The position numbers were made by a program, and so were the translations under genes. Below the pieces are notes generated by a model. That model was not told the origin of the DNA and did not search any database. It worked only from the letters and a program-made list of their open reading frames with translations. 64,000 nt of DNA from contig CAVZRE010000073.1 in assembly GCA_963777595.1 (NCBI GenBank), positions 1-64,000 on the forward strand, written 5' to 3'. Positions 17,801 through 26,467 of the stretch are shown here, piece after piece (the first letter of the stretch is position 1; each line of letters begins with the position of its first letter). Source of the stretch: CAVVFX01 sp963777595 (GTDB taxonomy: Bacteria; Acidobacteriota; Terriglobia; Bryobacterales; Bryobacteraceae).

Positions 17801-20368
17801 CCGTTCCAATTGACCATCGCGAATTCCGCACCGTCCATTACAACGGCTTCTCCCCTCCCGGCCGGCAAGGTGAATGCGAGCTACTCGCTCTCCCTGACTG
17901 CCGGCGGCGGTACGCCCCCTTATTCGAATTGGACCACTGCTAACGGAACGCCGCCGCCTGGATTAGTGCTCAGTTCGTCCGGCGTCTGGAGTGGCGTCCC
18001 AACAGCGGCGGGAACCTACAGCTTCACCGTTCAGGTAACCGACAGTTCCGGAGCATCAGGCTCAGGCGCCTTTCAGTTGACCATCAATCCTGCGGCGCTG
18101 GTGATCACCACAACTTCTCCTCTGCCCGCCGGTAACATGAACGCCCCTTACTCACTCTCCCTGACTGCCGCCGGCGGTACTCCCCCTTATTCGAATTGGA
18201 CTACTGCTAGCGGTACGCCGCCGCCTGGATTAGCGCTCAGTTCGTCCGGCGTCTGGAGTGGCACCCCGACAGCAGCCGGTGCCTATAACTTCACGGTTCA
18301 GCTAACCGACAGTGCCGGAGCGTCAGCCTCAGGCGCCTTTCAGTTGACCATCAATCCTGCGGCGCTCGTGATCACCACAACTTCTCCTCTGCCCGCCGGC
18401 AACATGAACGCCCCTTACTCGCTTACCCTGACTGCCGGCGGCGGTACGCCCCCCTACTCGAATTGGACTACTGCTAGCGGTACGCTGCCGCCTGGGTTAG
18501 CGCTCAGTTCGTCCGGCGTCTGGAGTGGCGCCCCGACAGCGGCGGGTGCCTACAACTTCACCGTTCAGGTAACCGACAGTGCCGGTGTCACCGCCGCGGT
18601 CCAATTCCAACTGACCGTCAGCCCGCCCGCACCGAACGTAGTCGCCGCGGTCAGCAGCGCCGGCTTTGTGGGTGGGCTGCCAGTCACCACCGGCTCCTGG
18701 GTAGCGCTGTATGGGACCAATCTGGCGCCTGCGGGCGACTCGCGTACTTGGAACTCGACCTCCGAGATCGTCAACGGCCAACTCCCCGTCAGCCTCGATG
18801 GCACATCAGTCACTGTCGATGGTAAAGCCGCTACGGTCGAATATATTTCGCCAGGTCAGGTGAATATCCAAATGCCCGATGACACCACGATCGGGCCGGT
18901 GTCAATTTTGCTGACTACGTCCGCGGGCGGCGCAAGCACTTCGTTCACCGTGAACTACGCGCAATTTTCGCCAGGATTTTTCCCGGCAAGCGCTCCTTAC
19001 ATCGTCGCGCAGCACGCCGACAACAGTTACGTGACCCCAAGCTCTCCTGCCTTGCCCGGAGAAGTGATTATTCTATGGGGCGGCGGTATGGGTCCAGCCA
19101 ACCCGGCAGTTCCCGCCGGACACGTATTTACAGGGGCGAATCCGCTGGCGAATATTCCAACCCTGACGATTGGAGGACAACCGGCGGCATTGGACTTCGC
19201 CGGAATAGTAGGGGCCGGCTTGGTTCAAATCAATGCTCACGTCCCGGCTGGCCTCGGCAGCGGCGATCAGGCGGTTGTGGCAACAGTGGGCGGCGTGAGT
19301 TCATCGTCCGGCGCTTATATCAGCGTGGGAACACCCTCAGCCCCCGCCTCACAGCTTCGGTCGTCCACACCTTTATCTGCCAATCTGCAAAGTCCTGTCG
19401 ACCTTGCTCAAACATCTCCTCCCGCCCTTCTATCCCCGTCGCCCATTTACGCGGGTACGGACAACGGCATTTATAAGAGCAGCGACGGGGGCGCTTCCTG
19501 GCAACAGAGCCTGCCGTCTCCGGGAACCCACAGTGCAATTCGATCGATCCTGGTCGATCCCTTTCATCCGGCACGAATCTACGCTGCGGGCCGGAAGGGC
19601 TCGGACGGAGGCATCTTCTTCACGTCCCTCGACGCCGGTGAGACCTGGTCCGGCGAGGCAGTGCCTGCCGCGGCCTCTCTTGCCATGGACGCGACCGCGA
19701 CAAATGTTATTTACCTGCTCGCAGCTTCCGGAGGCACAATCTACGTGAGCGCCGACTCGGGCCAGACGTGGAGTCCGTCCCCAGTGACTCATAGCGTGGC
19801 AATCGCCGCCGACCCGAATATCACCGGTGTCATTTACGCGAGCATGTCCACGGAACAATTTCAGCTGCTGAAGAGCTACGATTTCGGCGCGACCTGGAGC
19901 CCCGTTACCACGGACCCGAATCCTCTCACCTCGCGAGGCTTCACCGGAGGCATCGCGGCGCTTTCTGTCGATCCGTACAACAGCAGCACCCTCTACGCCG
20001 CCACCTACCCCGCCGGTTGCCACCGGGCTTCGGCAGTCGTTCCGTCTCGGCTGCATCGGACTACCGACGGCGGTTTGACGTGGCAGGACTTCGCTTTCGA
20101 GGCTTCCTCCTTTTCCGTTCAGCCGCCGGCGCCCTTTATCTCTTATGTAGCGGAGAACTCATCCGGCCTGAGCGCTACGGCTTTCGGTACCTTATTCACC
20201 GATCCCGCCTTGAACGGAAATCTGTTGTACCTTCTTCCGGCTTTAAGTCCGGATTGCGCCGGTTCGAACGGAATCCTTCGTAGCTCAAATAAAGGTGCAA
20301 CTTGGAACTTCTCCCCAGTTTTGCCAGACTCGGGCAGGGTTTTCTCGCTCGGAATTTCTTCCAAATAA
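14807..20368 (+). CDS. Giant secreted protein: 14 Ig-like repeats, TIGR03437 domain, Asp-box propeller
   Basis: 1853 aa. Signal peptide at 1-32 (ending KLAAAA). Residues about 33-1278 hold 14 putative-Ig (He_PIG-like) repeats of about 89 aa. Each carries a GGTPPY turn, a LPPGLTLSSAGVLSGTP segment and a YSFTVQVTDSAG strand. Residues about 1275-1510 are a TIGR03437 domain (SWVALYGTNLAP, YISPGQVNIQMP, VIILWGGGMGP). Residues about 1550-1853 hold six Asp-boxes (SSDGGASW, SLDAGETW, SADSGQTW, SYDFGATW, TTDGGLTW, SSNKGATW) typical of BNR/VPS10-like propellers. It is probably cell-surface or extracellular, perhaps adhesive or glycan-binding; function unknown. The propeller after TIGR03437 is unusual, since that domain normally ends proteins. 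A weak inverted repeat follows the stop (20387-20412). Confidence 0.93.
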   Translation: MSAGRRFGFIGILHFSLTAASFLLGAPKLAAAATPALTVTPATLASGTVNAPYSASLNATGGTPPYSNWVLSTGTLPAGITLSTAGVLSGTPTKTGLSTFKVKVTDSANASATSASLTLTITAALAISTSTTLTAGKVNAAYSLTLAATGGTPPYSGWTISGGTAPPGLTLSSAGVLSGTPTAAAAYSFTVGVSDKAGASATASFQLTIAPGKLAITTTSTLPAGNANLGYAESLVASGGTPPYTSWATTTGTLPPGIILSSAGTLSGVPTAQGAYTFTVQVTDSASTTASTPFSLTINPPVLAVATNSPLPSGQVNALYSQTLTATGGTPPYANWTTASGSTLPPGLTLTSAGVLAGTPSSSGVYSFMVQVSDHAGGSASASLQLSIVPGVLAMTSTSPLTSGKVGVNYSQTLIATGGRPPYTWATNSSVPGVSFSTGGVWSGIPSAAGTFSFTIQVADSAGANASAGFQITISPSTPVTISTTSPLPSGSVNSSYLQYMAAAYGTPPYVNWTVISGALPQGLSLSSSGAVSGTPAAAGTSSFTIQVTDNGGVNASAPFQLTINAAKLSVSTPSPLPSGKVNSNYSFSMVAGGGTPPYTWISNNTTPGLTFSSAGVLSGTPTTAGTYNFSVQVTDSVAATATAQLQLTVNPPALAIVTTSPLPAGQIGTMYSQVLTASGGTPPYNWSTTSTTPTGLGLNSAGLINGMPGSIGTFNFTVQVSDKSGANVSAPFQLTVNPAALVITTSSPPTSGRVNTNYSLLLAANGGTPPYANWTIASGALPPGLTLSAAGLLGGTPVSAGTYSFTIRLTDNAGSSATAFLQLTINPAALVITTASLLPAGKVNTSYFQSLAATGGTPPYMSWTIQTGALPPGLTLNSAGTLTGTPATAGNYSFTAQVTDSANATGSAPFQLTINPGPLGITTLSPLTAGRVNVVYSQSLAASGGTPPYANWTTPSGTLPPGLTLTQAGVLGGTPTSAGAYNFTIQIVDKAGAIAAAPFQLTIANSAPSITTASPLPAGKVNASYSLSLTAGGGTPPYSNWTTANGTPPPGLVLSSSGVWSGVPTAAGTYSFTVQVTDSSGASGSGAFQLTINPAALVITTTSPLPAGNMNAPYSLSLTAAGGTPPYSNWTTASGTPPPGLALSSSGVWSGTPTAAGAYNFTVQLTDSAGASASGAFQLTINPAALVITTTSPLPAGNMNAPYSLTLTAGGGTPPYSNWTTASGTLPPGLALSSSGVWSGAPTAAGAYNFTVQVTDSAGVTAAVQFQLTVSPPAPNVVAAVSSAGFVGGLPVTTGSWVALYGTNLAPAGDSRTWNSTSEIVNGQLPVSLDGTSVTVDGKAATVEYISPGQVNIQMPDDTTIGPVSILLTTSAGGASTSFTVNYAQFSPGFFPASAPYIVAQHADNSYVTPSSPALPGEVIILWGGGMGPANPAVPAGHVFTGANPLANIPTLTIGGQPAALDFAGIVGAGLVQINAHVPAGLGSGDQAVVATVGGVSSSSGAYISVGTPSAPASQLRSSTPLSANLQSPVDLAQTSPPALLSPSPIYAGTDNGIYKSSDGGASWQQSLPSPGTHSAIRSILVDPFHPARIYAAGRKGSDGGIFFTSLDAGETWSGEAVPAAASLAMDATATNVIYLLAASGGTIYVSADSGQTWSPSPVTHSVAIAADPNITGVIYASMSTEQFQLLKSYDFGATWSPVTTDPNPLTSRGFTGGIAALSVDPYNSSTLYAATYPAGCHRASAVVPSRLHRTTDGGLTWQDFAFEASSFSVQPPAPFISYVAENSSGLSATAFGTLFTDPALNGNLLYLLPALSPDCAGSNGILRSSNKGATWNFSPVLPDSGRVFSLGISSK
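17825..18620 (+). repeat. Near-identical 267-bp tandem repeats encoding Ig repeats 12-14
   Basis: The same segment (GCGGCGCTsGTGATCACC onward) starts at 18092 and again at 18359, exactly 267 bp or 89 codons apart. The preceding copy is also closely similar at DNA level. Repeats 1-11 are much more diverged. This shows recent in-frame duplication at the 3' end of the array. Confidence 0.88.
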
Positions 20369-20600
20369 AAAGATAAGCCTTTTAAAAGTCGGCTGTTTCT
20401 AAGTGGCCGACTCCGCTGGAATACGCTTCAGGCCGTATGGGAGCTGAACTCGCCTCAATCGCTCGCAACTGTCGTTTTCGATTGGAAGAAATCTGGCGCT
20501 CCTAAAGTTTTATCGGTAGTCAGCCGATAAATCAGGTAGCGACCAGATTGGCCGCCTGCGGCCAATCGCCGTCGAAAGGTTTCGAAATTAAGGATGAACA
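20369..20600 (+). promoter_or_regulatory. Leader of the second giant protein, with two hairpins
   Basis: Two perfect inverted repeats lie in this gap. TTATCGG/CCGATAA at 20510-20516 and 20524-20530 has a 7-base loop. ATTGGCCG/CGGCCAAT at 20547-20554 and 20559-20566 has a CCTG loop. The second ends 34 bases before the ATG and has no T-run, so it is more likely an mRNA-leader structure or binding site than a terminator. A CGCTCCTAAAG block at 20497-20507 loosely recalls the leader motif at 14586. Confidence 0.45.
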
Positions 20601-23600
20601 ATGAAACATTCGTTGTCAAAACATCAACTCATTAGAATAATCATGGTCGCGCTGCTCGGGCTGGTTATCGGCACGGGCACGACGCAGGCAGCCACGCTAG
20701 GTTTTGCCTCACCTTCTGCGGCCCCTACACTAACATGCGATACAGCAACCGGTCCAACATCCACAACTGTTGTCATCAACGCTGCTCCGGCCCTGAAGAG
20801 TCCCGCCACGATCACCGTGACGCTGGGCACGCTGCCCACCGGGGTGAACATCGCCCCAGCGAACGGCAATCTGGGCATTCTCTCCGCAACGGTGACTACC
20901 CTCACTTACAATGTGAGTTTTACGAGTCCCGGGCCTGGTTGCAGTAATGTCACCCCAGCCACCCCGACTTTTAACTTCATAGCATTATCGTCCGTGGCAA
21001 AATCGGTTGCGACTCCGGATCTGAGTTTCACCGTTACCACGAAGGTCACCAGCACTACGTCTGGCTTGACCGTGTCTCCGAGTGGTACAGTCGCGCTCAC
21101 TTGCGCAGTCAGCGGCAGCGCTGTTGTTTCCGCACCGGCAGTAACCGTCTCGATTGGGTCCACATACCCGACCTCGGGCACTTCGTTTTCTGTCGACCAG
21201 GTCACTAGTACTCCGATCGCCTCGGGTTGGGCTCAGTCAAGTGCCCCATCGAACGGCGGTATCGCTATCGGCTCCGCTACGGGTGGGACCGCCAGCACAT
21301 TTACGTTGACACCGGTCTGCACTGCTTTGACCTCGGGAACCACCAAGAGTGGCACCGTTTATCTAGCGAATCTACCAGGACCCCAGAAGTCGATACCGGT
21401 CTCTCTAACGGTAACCTCTGCGCCTGCTTCGCCGCTCACCGTCTACCCCGCCTCGATCACGCTCACCTGCGTCCTCAACACCACCAGCGGCACTGTATAT
21501 ACCCCCTATGGAGTTGCACAAAGCCTCTCGGTGACATCGGCAGCCAACGGTGGCACCCCATATACCGTATCGTCCACGGCCCCAGCGTGGCTGACGGAAG
21601 GTACGCCGTCTAGTTTAACCGCGACTGCCAGCTCGACGGCAAGCACCATTTCGCTATTTCCATCCTCCGGCACCTCCCCGGCAACCGCGTGCGGCGCCCA
21701 ACCCTTGGGAGCTTCAACCTTTGCGATTCATCTGAGCGTTTCGGGATCCGCGGACCAGACCGTGCCAGTCACGATGAATGTAATCGCGCCTCCGCCGTCC
21801 AACCTCCTGGTATCTCCGGCCTCGATTTCGCTCACCTGCCTCTACGTCGACTCGACGCACGCAACCCCCCAGGCATCAGCGCAAACTATCTTGGTAACGT
21901 CCGCGGCCGTCGGTGGCACCATCTTCAGTCTCGACACCACCAGTGCGAACAAAGCGCCGAGCTGGCTTACCGTGAACAATGTCCCGACGGCCCAGGATGC
22001 CACTGCGGCTTCGCCCATCTCATTTACCGTGATCCCAGCATCGACGGGTCAATGCAACGGTGGCGGCCAGGTAGGAACAACCACCAAGTGGACCCTTCAC
22101 CTGACAGATGGTCCGGCTCTGGACAAAACCATCCCGGTAACCATGACAATCGTGCAAGGTCCAACGCTGCAAACGGACAAGAGCTCCTACTCTACGTCAT
22201 ATACCAAACTCTCAGGCACCCCGGCTACGGTTAGCGTGCAGGTGTGGAACCTCTCAAACCCCGTTTTCTTCGCAGTCGATACCACAACCTTGCCGCCGTG
22301 GCTCACCGTAAACCCCCTTTCGGCCACAGCGCCTGTATCCCCGGCGACAAAGACACTCACCTTCACCACAACAGCCGCTGCTGATGGTCTTCCGCCCGGC
22401 TACTATACCGCCAACGTGAACCTGGTTGCCACCAACGAACAACCCGTCACAGTGCCAATTAGTGTTCAGGTGAACAATAAGTCTTCAGTGCTAACGGTCG
22501 ACTACACTTCGCAAAGCCAAAACTGGACAGTCGGGCAGACCGCGCCAGTCTTCTATGTCACCCTGACCTCCAGCGACGCGCCCATTTCCTATAGCGTCGC
22601 CGTCGGCGGCTTGCTGACATCTTCAAGCATCACTCAGACAAGCGGCTTGGCCTACAACTTCGGGACGGCGATTCCTGTGACGTTCCCGACGTTGCCCCTT
22701 TCGAATGCCGCGCCCGGCAGCACGCAAACCGGAACAGTAACCATTACCTGGGGTCCTCTGAATTCCACCATCGTGGTCACCCTCGGTGTGGTCATTCAGG
22801 CCGCGGGCGCCACTGTTACAAGCATCAGCCCGGCAACCCTGCCGACGGCGTATCCGGGAGTCGCGCCTTTCACGGTATATATCGCCGGCCAAGGCTTCGT
22901 CCCTAGCACCGACCCGAGTCAAAGGACTGTCGTCGGAGTCGTAGTCAACGGCACAATCGTGGTCGATAGCAATATCGCTGCGAACGTCACGAATCCCTCG
23001 AATATCATCTTGTCGATCACGGTTCCCGCAACCCCTGACCCCTATCTGCCGTTCGATCCGTCAAAGACCGGTGGCAATGTCATCATCGGCATCTGCAATC
23101 CGTCTGGATCGACATGCTCGGCCCCCACGGGAACTGCCCAACTAAGCATTGGCTTAGCACCGATCATTTCAGCCGTCACCAGTGCTTCCTCATTCAAACA
23201 GGTAGCGCTGCCTACAGTCCAGAAAGTGTCGCGATACGACCTGATCAGCATCTTCGGAACCAACTTCTGCAGTTCCGGCGGTATGGGTTGCACCAGCAGC
23301 ACGGTGTTATCCTCATCAGCGCCCTTGTCTGCTAACGCTGACCGGATCTATCCGACCACTCTCTACCCCAACTTCCCCGACACTTCGGGAAGCGGCGTGT
23401 CCGTTTCGTTTAATGCTCCAACCGGCGGACCCTACACGAGTACATTCTCCGCGCCTCTTCTGTTTGCCACCAACACACAGATCAACGCGGCCGTTCCCGG
23501 TGGCCTCTCTCTCGCCACCAAATACGACATCGTCGTCAACTACGGCGCGACCGTAGCACCGGCCACGAGCAGCAGCCCGTACACCGTTAACGTTCAGGCG

Positions 23601-25097
23601 AGTGACCCCGGAATCTTTACCGTGGGGTCTGACGGCCAAGGCGATGCCGCAATTCTGGAAAACGGAACCTGGACTCCGGTTGGCCCAACCAACCCCGCCG
23701 CCATGCGGAAGACCCAGGCAAACTCGGATTATGTGGCCATCTACATGACTGGTTTAGAAGTACCCAACGCAACAGCACTCACGGTTCCAGTCTGTATTAC
23801 GCCCGCGCTTTACCTCACTGCTCTCGACCCGCTTTATTCGGGCACCATAGACGGAGTTGTACTTCAGACCTCCGTTCTCAATAACACCGCTACACCTCAC
23901 GCTCCCTGCTTGACGGGAACCGTTTCAGTACCGGCAACACTTCCCGCAGTTACCATCGGCGGCCAGGTTGCTCCGGTTAGTTTTGCCGGATGGGTGGCCG
24001 ATAGCATCCCCGGCCTCTATCAGGTGAACGCGCAACTTCCTTCAAGCACTGCTGTAGGCATCACCAACGGGGGAGTTTTCACGACGACAAGCTCCACCAC
24101 CCCAACCCTTGCCGCAATTACCGGCGCAATCGAACTGCCGATTACGGTTACATCCTCTTCTGGTACAGCTAGCCAGAATAGTGTCACCATCTTTGTGCAG
24201 CGTCAGCTTTATATGGGCACAACCCCACTCACTAATGGCGTTTGGAACGATTCAACAGCCATTACGGTAGGCGTGCCGTACGACAGCCACACGAACAACA
24301 AGCTAGTGACCGCCACTGACGGGAACGGCTCGTACTCGTACGCTCTCACCGGCGGCCTCCTGCCTTCCGGACTGTTCCTCAACTCTGACGGATCAATCTC
24401 CGGAACACCGGGCGCCAACACTGGCGGCACCTACACGATCACGGTCACTGCGACGGATACTTCAAATCCTCCGATCACAGGCACGATCACCTTCAGCCTC
24501 AGCGTCACCGCGGATCTCTATCTAAGTCCGCAAACCTACGGTCCCTTCAACTTTACTTATGGCACGGGTGGGACCACTTCAGCGTTGACAGCAACGGGTG
24601 GAGATAACTCCTACACCCTCTCGCAAACAGTCCCCATATCCACTGCCATGCCGGCCGGAATGACCTTTACCGCCTCCACGGGTGTGATTACGGTAGCGGG
24701 AACAACGGCAGCAGGGACATATCCCATTACCGTCCTCGCTACGGATACGTCCGCAACGCCTTTGACAGGGTCGGCTAGCTCTACTGTCAAAGTCGCTCTT
24801 CTCATGTCGGCGGGGACATGCAGTTCATGCTCGGCGACGTTAGCTACCTTGCAATCCGCGCCTACCACTGTGATTACGCAAGTGACCGCAACCGGCGGCA
24901 CGGGCCTTGCTTACACGATCGATCCAAGCAGCACGGGCGGCTTCGCCGTCGATTCCAGCGGAAATGTGACCCTCGGGACTACGTCCGCTACGGGTACATA
25001 CACCGTCATCGTCGACGCGACCAGCTCGGTCCCCTCCAATACCAATGCCACAAGCGGCGGTACAGGAAAACAGAGCCTGACGATAACCCTCGGTTAG
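20601..25097 (+). CDS. Giant secreted protein: Cys-containing BACON-like repeats, TIGR03437 and Ig-like domains
   Basis: 1498 aa. Signal peptide at 1-31 (ending GTTQAA). The N-terminal half has about four 100-130-aa repeats. Each starts with a xLTC motif (PTLTCDTA, VALTCAVS, ITLTCVLN, ISLTCLYV), contains APxWLT and ends with IPVTMxV, as in BACON-type carbohydrate-associated beta-domains. The paired Cys could form disulfides outside the cell. Residues about 850-1200 are an elaborated TIGR03437 domain (LISIFGTNFC, TNTQINAAVPGG, LYQVNAQLP). Ig-like repeats follow with GNGSYSYALTGGLLPSGLFL and a related diverged copy. It is co-directional with the 14-repeat protein 230 bases upstream but has its own leader and terminator. 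Function unknown, probably surface-associated. Confidence 0.9.
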   Translation: MKHSLSKHQLIRIIMVALLGLVIGTGTTQAATLGFASPSAAPTLTCDTATGPTSTTVVINAAPALKSPATITVTLGTLPTGVNIAPANGNLGILSATVTTLTYNVSFTSPGPGCSNVTPATPTFNFIALSSVAKSVATPDLSFTVTTKVTSTTSGLTVSPSGTVALTCAVSGSAVVSAPAVTVSIGSTYPTSGTSFSVDQVTSTPIASGWAQSSAPSNGGIAIGSATGGTASTFTLTPVCTALTSGTTKSGTVYLANLPGPQKSIPVSLTVTSAPASPLTVYPASITLTCVLNTTSGTVYTPYGVAQSLSVTSAANGGTPYTVSSTAPAWLTEGTPSSLTATASSTASTISLFPSSGTSPATACGAQPLGASTFAIHLSVSGSADQTVPVTMNVIAPPPSNLLVSPASISLTCLYVDSTHATPQASAQTILVTSAAVGGTIFSLDTTSANKAPSWLTVNNVPTAQDATAASPISFTVIPASTGQCNGGGQVGTTTKWTLHLTDGPALDKTIPVTMTIVQGPTLQTDKSSYSTSYTKLSGTPATVSVQVWNLSNPVFFAVDTTTLPPWLTVNPLSATAPVSPATKTLTFTTTAAADGLPPGYYTANVNLVATNEQPVTVPISVQVNNKSSVLTVDYTSQSQNWTVGQTAPVFYVTLTSSDAPISYSVAVGGLLTSSSITQTSGLAYNFGTAIPVTFPTLPLSNAAPGSTQTGTVTITWGPLNSTIVVTLGVVIQAAGATVTSISPATLPTAYPGVAPFTVYIAGQGFVPSTDPSQRTVVGVVVNGTIVVDSNIAANVTNPSNIILSITVPATPDPYLPFDPSKTGGNVIIGICNPSGSTCSAPTGTAQLSIGLAPIISAVTSASSFKQVALPTVQKVSRYDLISIFGTNFCSSGGMGCTSSTVLSSSAPLSANADRIYPTTLYPNFPDTSGSGVSVSFNAPTGGPYTSTFSAPLLFATNTQINAAVPGGLSLATKYDIVVNYGATVAPATSSSPYTVNVQASDPGIFTVGSDGQGDAAILENGTWTPVGPTNPAAMRKTQANSDYVAIYMTGLEVPNATALTVPVCITPALYLTALDPLYSGTIDGVVLQTSVLNNTATPHAPCLTGTVSVPATLPAVTIGGQVAPVSFAGWVADSIPGLYQVNAQLPSSTAVGITNGGVFTTTSSTTPTLAAITGAIELPITVTSSSGTASQNSVTIFVQRQLYMGTTPLTNGVWNDSTAITVGVPYDSHTNNKLVTATDGNGSYSYALTGGLLPSGLFLNSDGSISGTPGANTGGTYTITVTATDTSNPPITGTITFSLSVTADLYLSPQTYGPFNFTYGTGGTTSALTATGGDNSYTLSQTVPISTAMPAGMTFTASTGVITVAGTTAAGTYPITVLATDTSATPLTGSASSTVKVALLMSAGTCSSCSATLATLQSAPTTVITQVTATGGTGLAYTIDPSSTGGFAVDSSGNVTLGTTSATGTYTVIVDATSSVPSNTNATSGGTGKQSLTITLG

Positions 25098-25122
25098 GTA
25101 AACAACCATCGGCAACACCCTC

Positions 25123-25160
25123 GGCGGCGGGAGTTCAAACTCCCGCCGCCATTTCTTTTT
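25123..25160 (+). terminator. Rho-independent terminator of the second giant protein gene
   Basis: Perfect 12-bp stem GGCGGCGGGAGT/ACTCCCGCCGCC with a TCAA loop, followed by ATTTCTTTTT. It starts 26 bases after the stop codon. Confidence 0.93.
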
Positions 25161-25235
25161 CGCGCCCGCTTTCTTTCGGCGCATCTGCCTCCGAACGCCT
25201 CCAGCCTCCCGGCTCCAAAATGCCTAAACTAAAGT

Positions 25236-25883
25236 ATGGGCATGCTGGCAGAGACCGGGTCGGGACACGGCGGACCTCCTCCAATCGAATTCGACGATTT
25301 CCACGGCGGAGGCGGTGGCGGAGATCCGGAAGATCGTGGAGCCTCGCGCCGCAATTCGCTCACCGGCGTCGTCGTCCTCATGTGCGCCAGCGTCATGACC
25401 TTCTGCTCCTTCCTGAGTGCCGTCATCGTGCGTCGCGGCCTCGGTTCAGATTGGCGGCATGTTCCTCTGCCCCAAATCTTCTGGTGGAATACAGCTGTCC
25501 TTCTCCTGAGCAGTGTCTTGCTCGATGCCGCGCGCCGGCAACTTCGTAACGGTAGCCGTGTAGCCTTCAACTGGCTATGGCTGGGTGGCACTGTGCTAGG
25601 CTTTGGATTCCTGATCGGCCAGGTCGTCGGTTGGGAACAATTGGTAAACCAGGGATTTCACCTGCAAGGCAACATCAGCAGCTCGTTCTTTTACATCCTG
25701 ACGTGGGCTCACGCGACCCACGCAATCGCGGGCCTCATGGCGTTGGTATATGTCGCGATTCAGGCGTTTCGATTCCGGATGGGCCCGGCAAAACGCACAG
25801 CCGTGTCCGTGAGCGTGGTCTTCTGGCATTTTCTCGATGTGCTGTGGCTCGCACTCATGGCGCTGTTTCTCGCCTGGTTTTAA
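25236..25883 (+). CDS. Heme-copper oxidase subunit III, copy 1
   Basis: 215 aa with a Gly/Asp-rich cytosolic N-terminus (residues 1-38) and five TM helices. Helix motifs WHFLDVLWLALMALFL, THAIAGLMALVY and the GWEQLVNQGFHLQGNISSSFFYILT stretch are typical of CoxC/CtaE subunit III. Subunit III stabilises the oxidase core and its proton uptake. No subunit I, II or cytochrome gene is in the window, so the core must be elsewhere. A second subunit III follows after 13 bases. Confidence 0.9.
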   Translation: MGMLAETGSGHGGPPPIEFDDFHGGGGGGDPEDRGASRRNSLTGVVVLMCASVMTFCSFLSAVIVRRGLGSDWRHVPLPQIFWWNTAVLLLSSVLLDAARRQLRNGSRVAFNWLWLGGTVLGFGFLIGQVVGWEQLVNQGFHLQGNISSSFFYILTWAHATHAIAGLMALVYVAIQAFRFRMGPAKRTAVSVSVVFWHFLDVLWLALMALFLAWF

Positions 25884-25896
25884 GGACCAAATTTCA

Positions 25897-26457
25897 TTGA
25901 CGGAAAAACTTTCGACGCCCGAGAAGAACATGCTGATGTTCCTTTCGGCTGACGCGATTATGACGCTCACCGTCTTCGCGGCCTTTACCTACCTCAGACT
26001 TCGTTCGCCGCATTGGCCTGCCGCATTCCATTTCCCATCCGCCCTGATGGCTGCCGCCATGACCATGTTCCTGCTGTCCGGCGCCTTCACCATGTTCCAC
26101 GCCGCTCGACCCAGGCCCGGGTCAGAACATGCAGCCGGCCACTGGATCGCCGCGGCCATCGCCGGCTGGTGCTGCTTTCTACTAATAGAAGCCGTCGAGT
26201 GGATCCGGCTAAACGTCATCCTCGGCGTTACGCTATCGTCGAATCCGTGGGGAGTGCCGTTGTTCGGGGCATCGTACTTCATCCTCACCGGCTTCCACGC
26301 TCTACATGTCGTCGCCGGACTTGTCTACCTGACGCTGGTCGGCTTCAAAAAGTGGGATCGGAAAGCGGCCTTCCTCTACGTGAGCTTTGTCAACCTGTTA
26401 TGGCTCCCATTGTTCTTCGGGATTTACCTCGCGTCCGCTGACTTGCAAGGCCTGTAG
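25897..26457 (+). CDS. Heme-copper oxidase subunit III, copy 2
   Basis: 186 aa from a TTG at 25897 with AAGGA about 10 bases upstream. A longer in-frame start would overlap copy 1 and adds no conserved residues. Five TM helices. Subunit III motifs include EAVEWIRLNVILGVTLSSNPWGVPLFGASYFILTGFHALHVVAGLVYL, where the FHALHV pair corresponds to FHG.H in canonical subunits. It is paralogous to copy 1 but clearly diverged. Tandem five-helix subunits III suggest each is one component of a multi-subunit oxidase. Confidence 0.87.
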   Translation: MTEKLSTPEKNMLMFLSADAIMTLTVFAAFTYLRLRSPHWPAAFHFPSALMAAAMTMFLLSGAFTMFHAARPRPGSEHAAGHWIAAAIAGWCCFLLIEAVEWIRLNVILGVTLSSNPWGVPLFGASYFILTGFHALHVVAGLVYLTLVGFKKWDRKAAFLYVSFVNLLWLPLFFGIYLASADLQGL

Positions 26458-26467
26458 CGCCTCCGAT

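Noticed and set aside
20387..20412. AGTCGGC/GCCGACT inverted repeat after the Ig-repeat gene as a terminator
   Set aside because: Stem is only 7 bp with a 12-base loop and no T-run follows; at best a weak hairpin.
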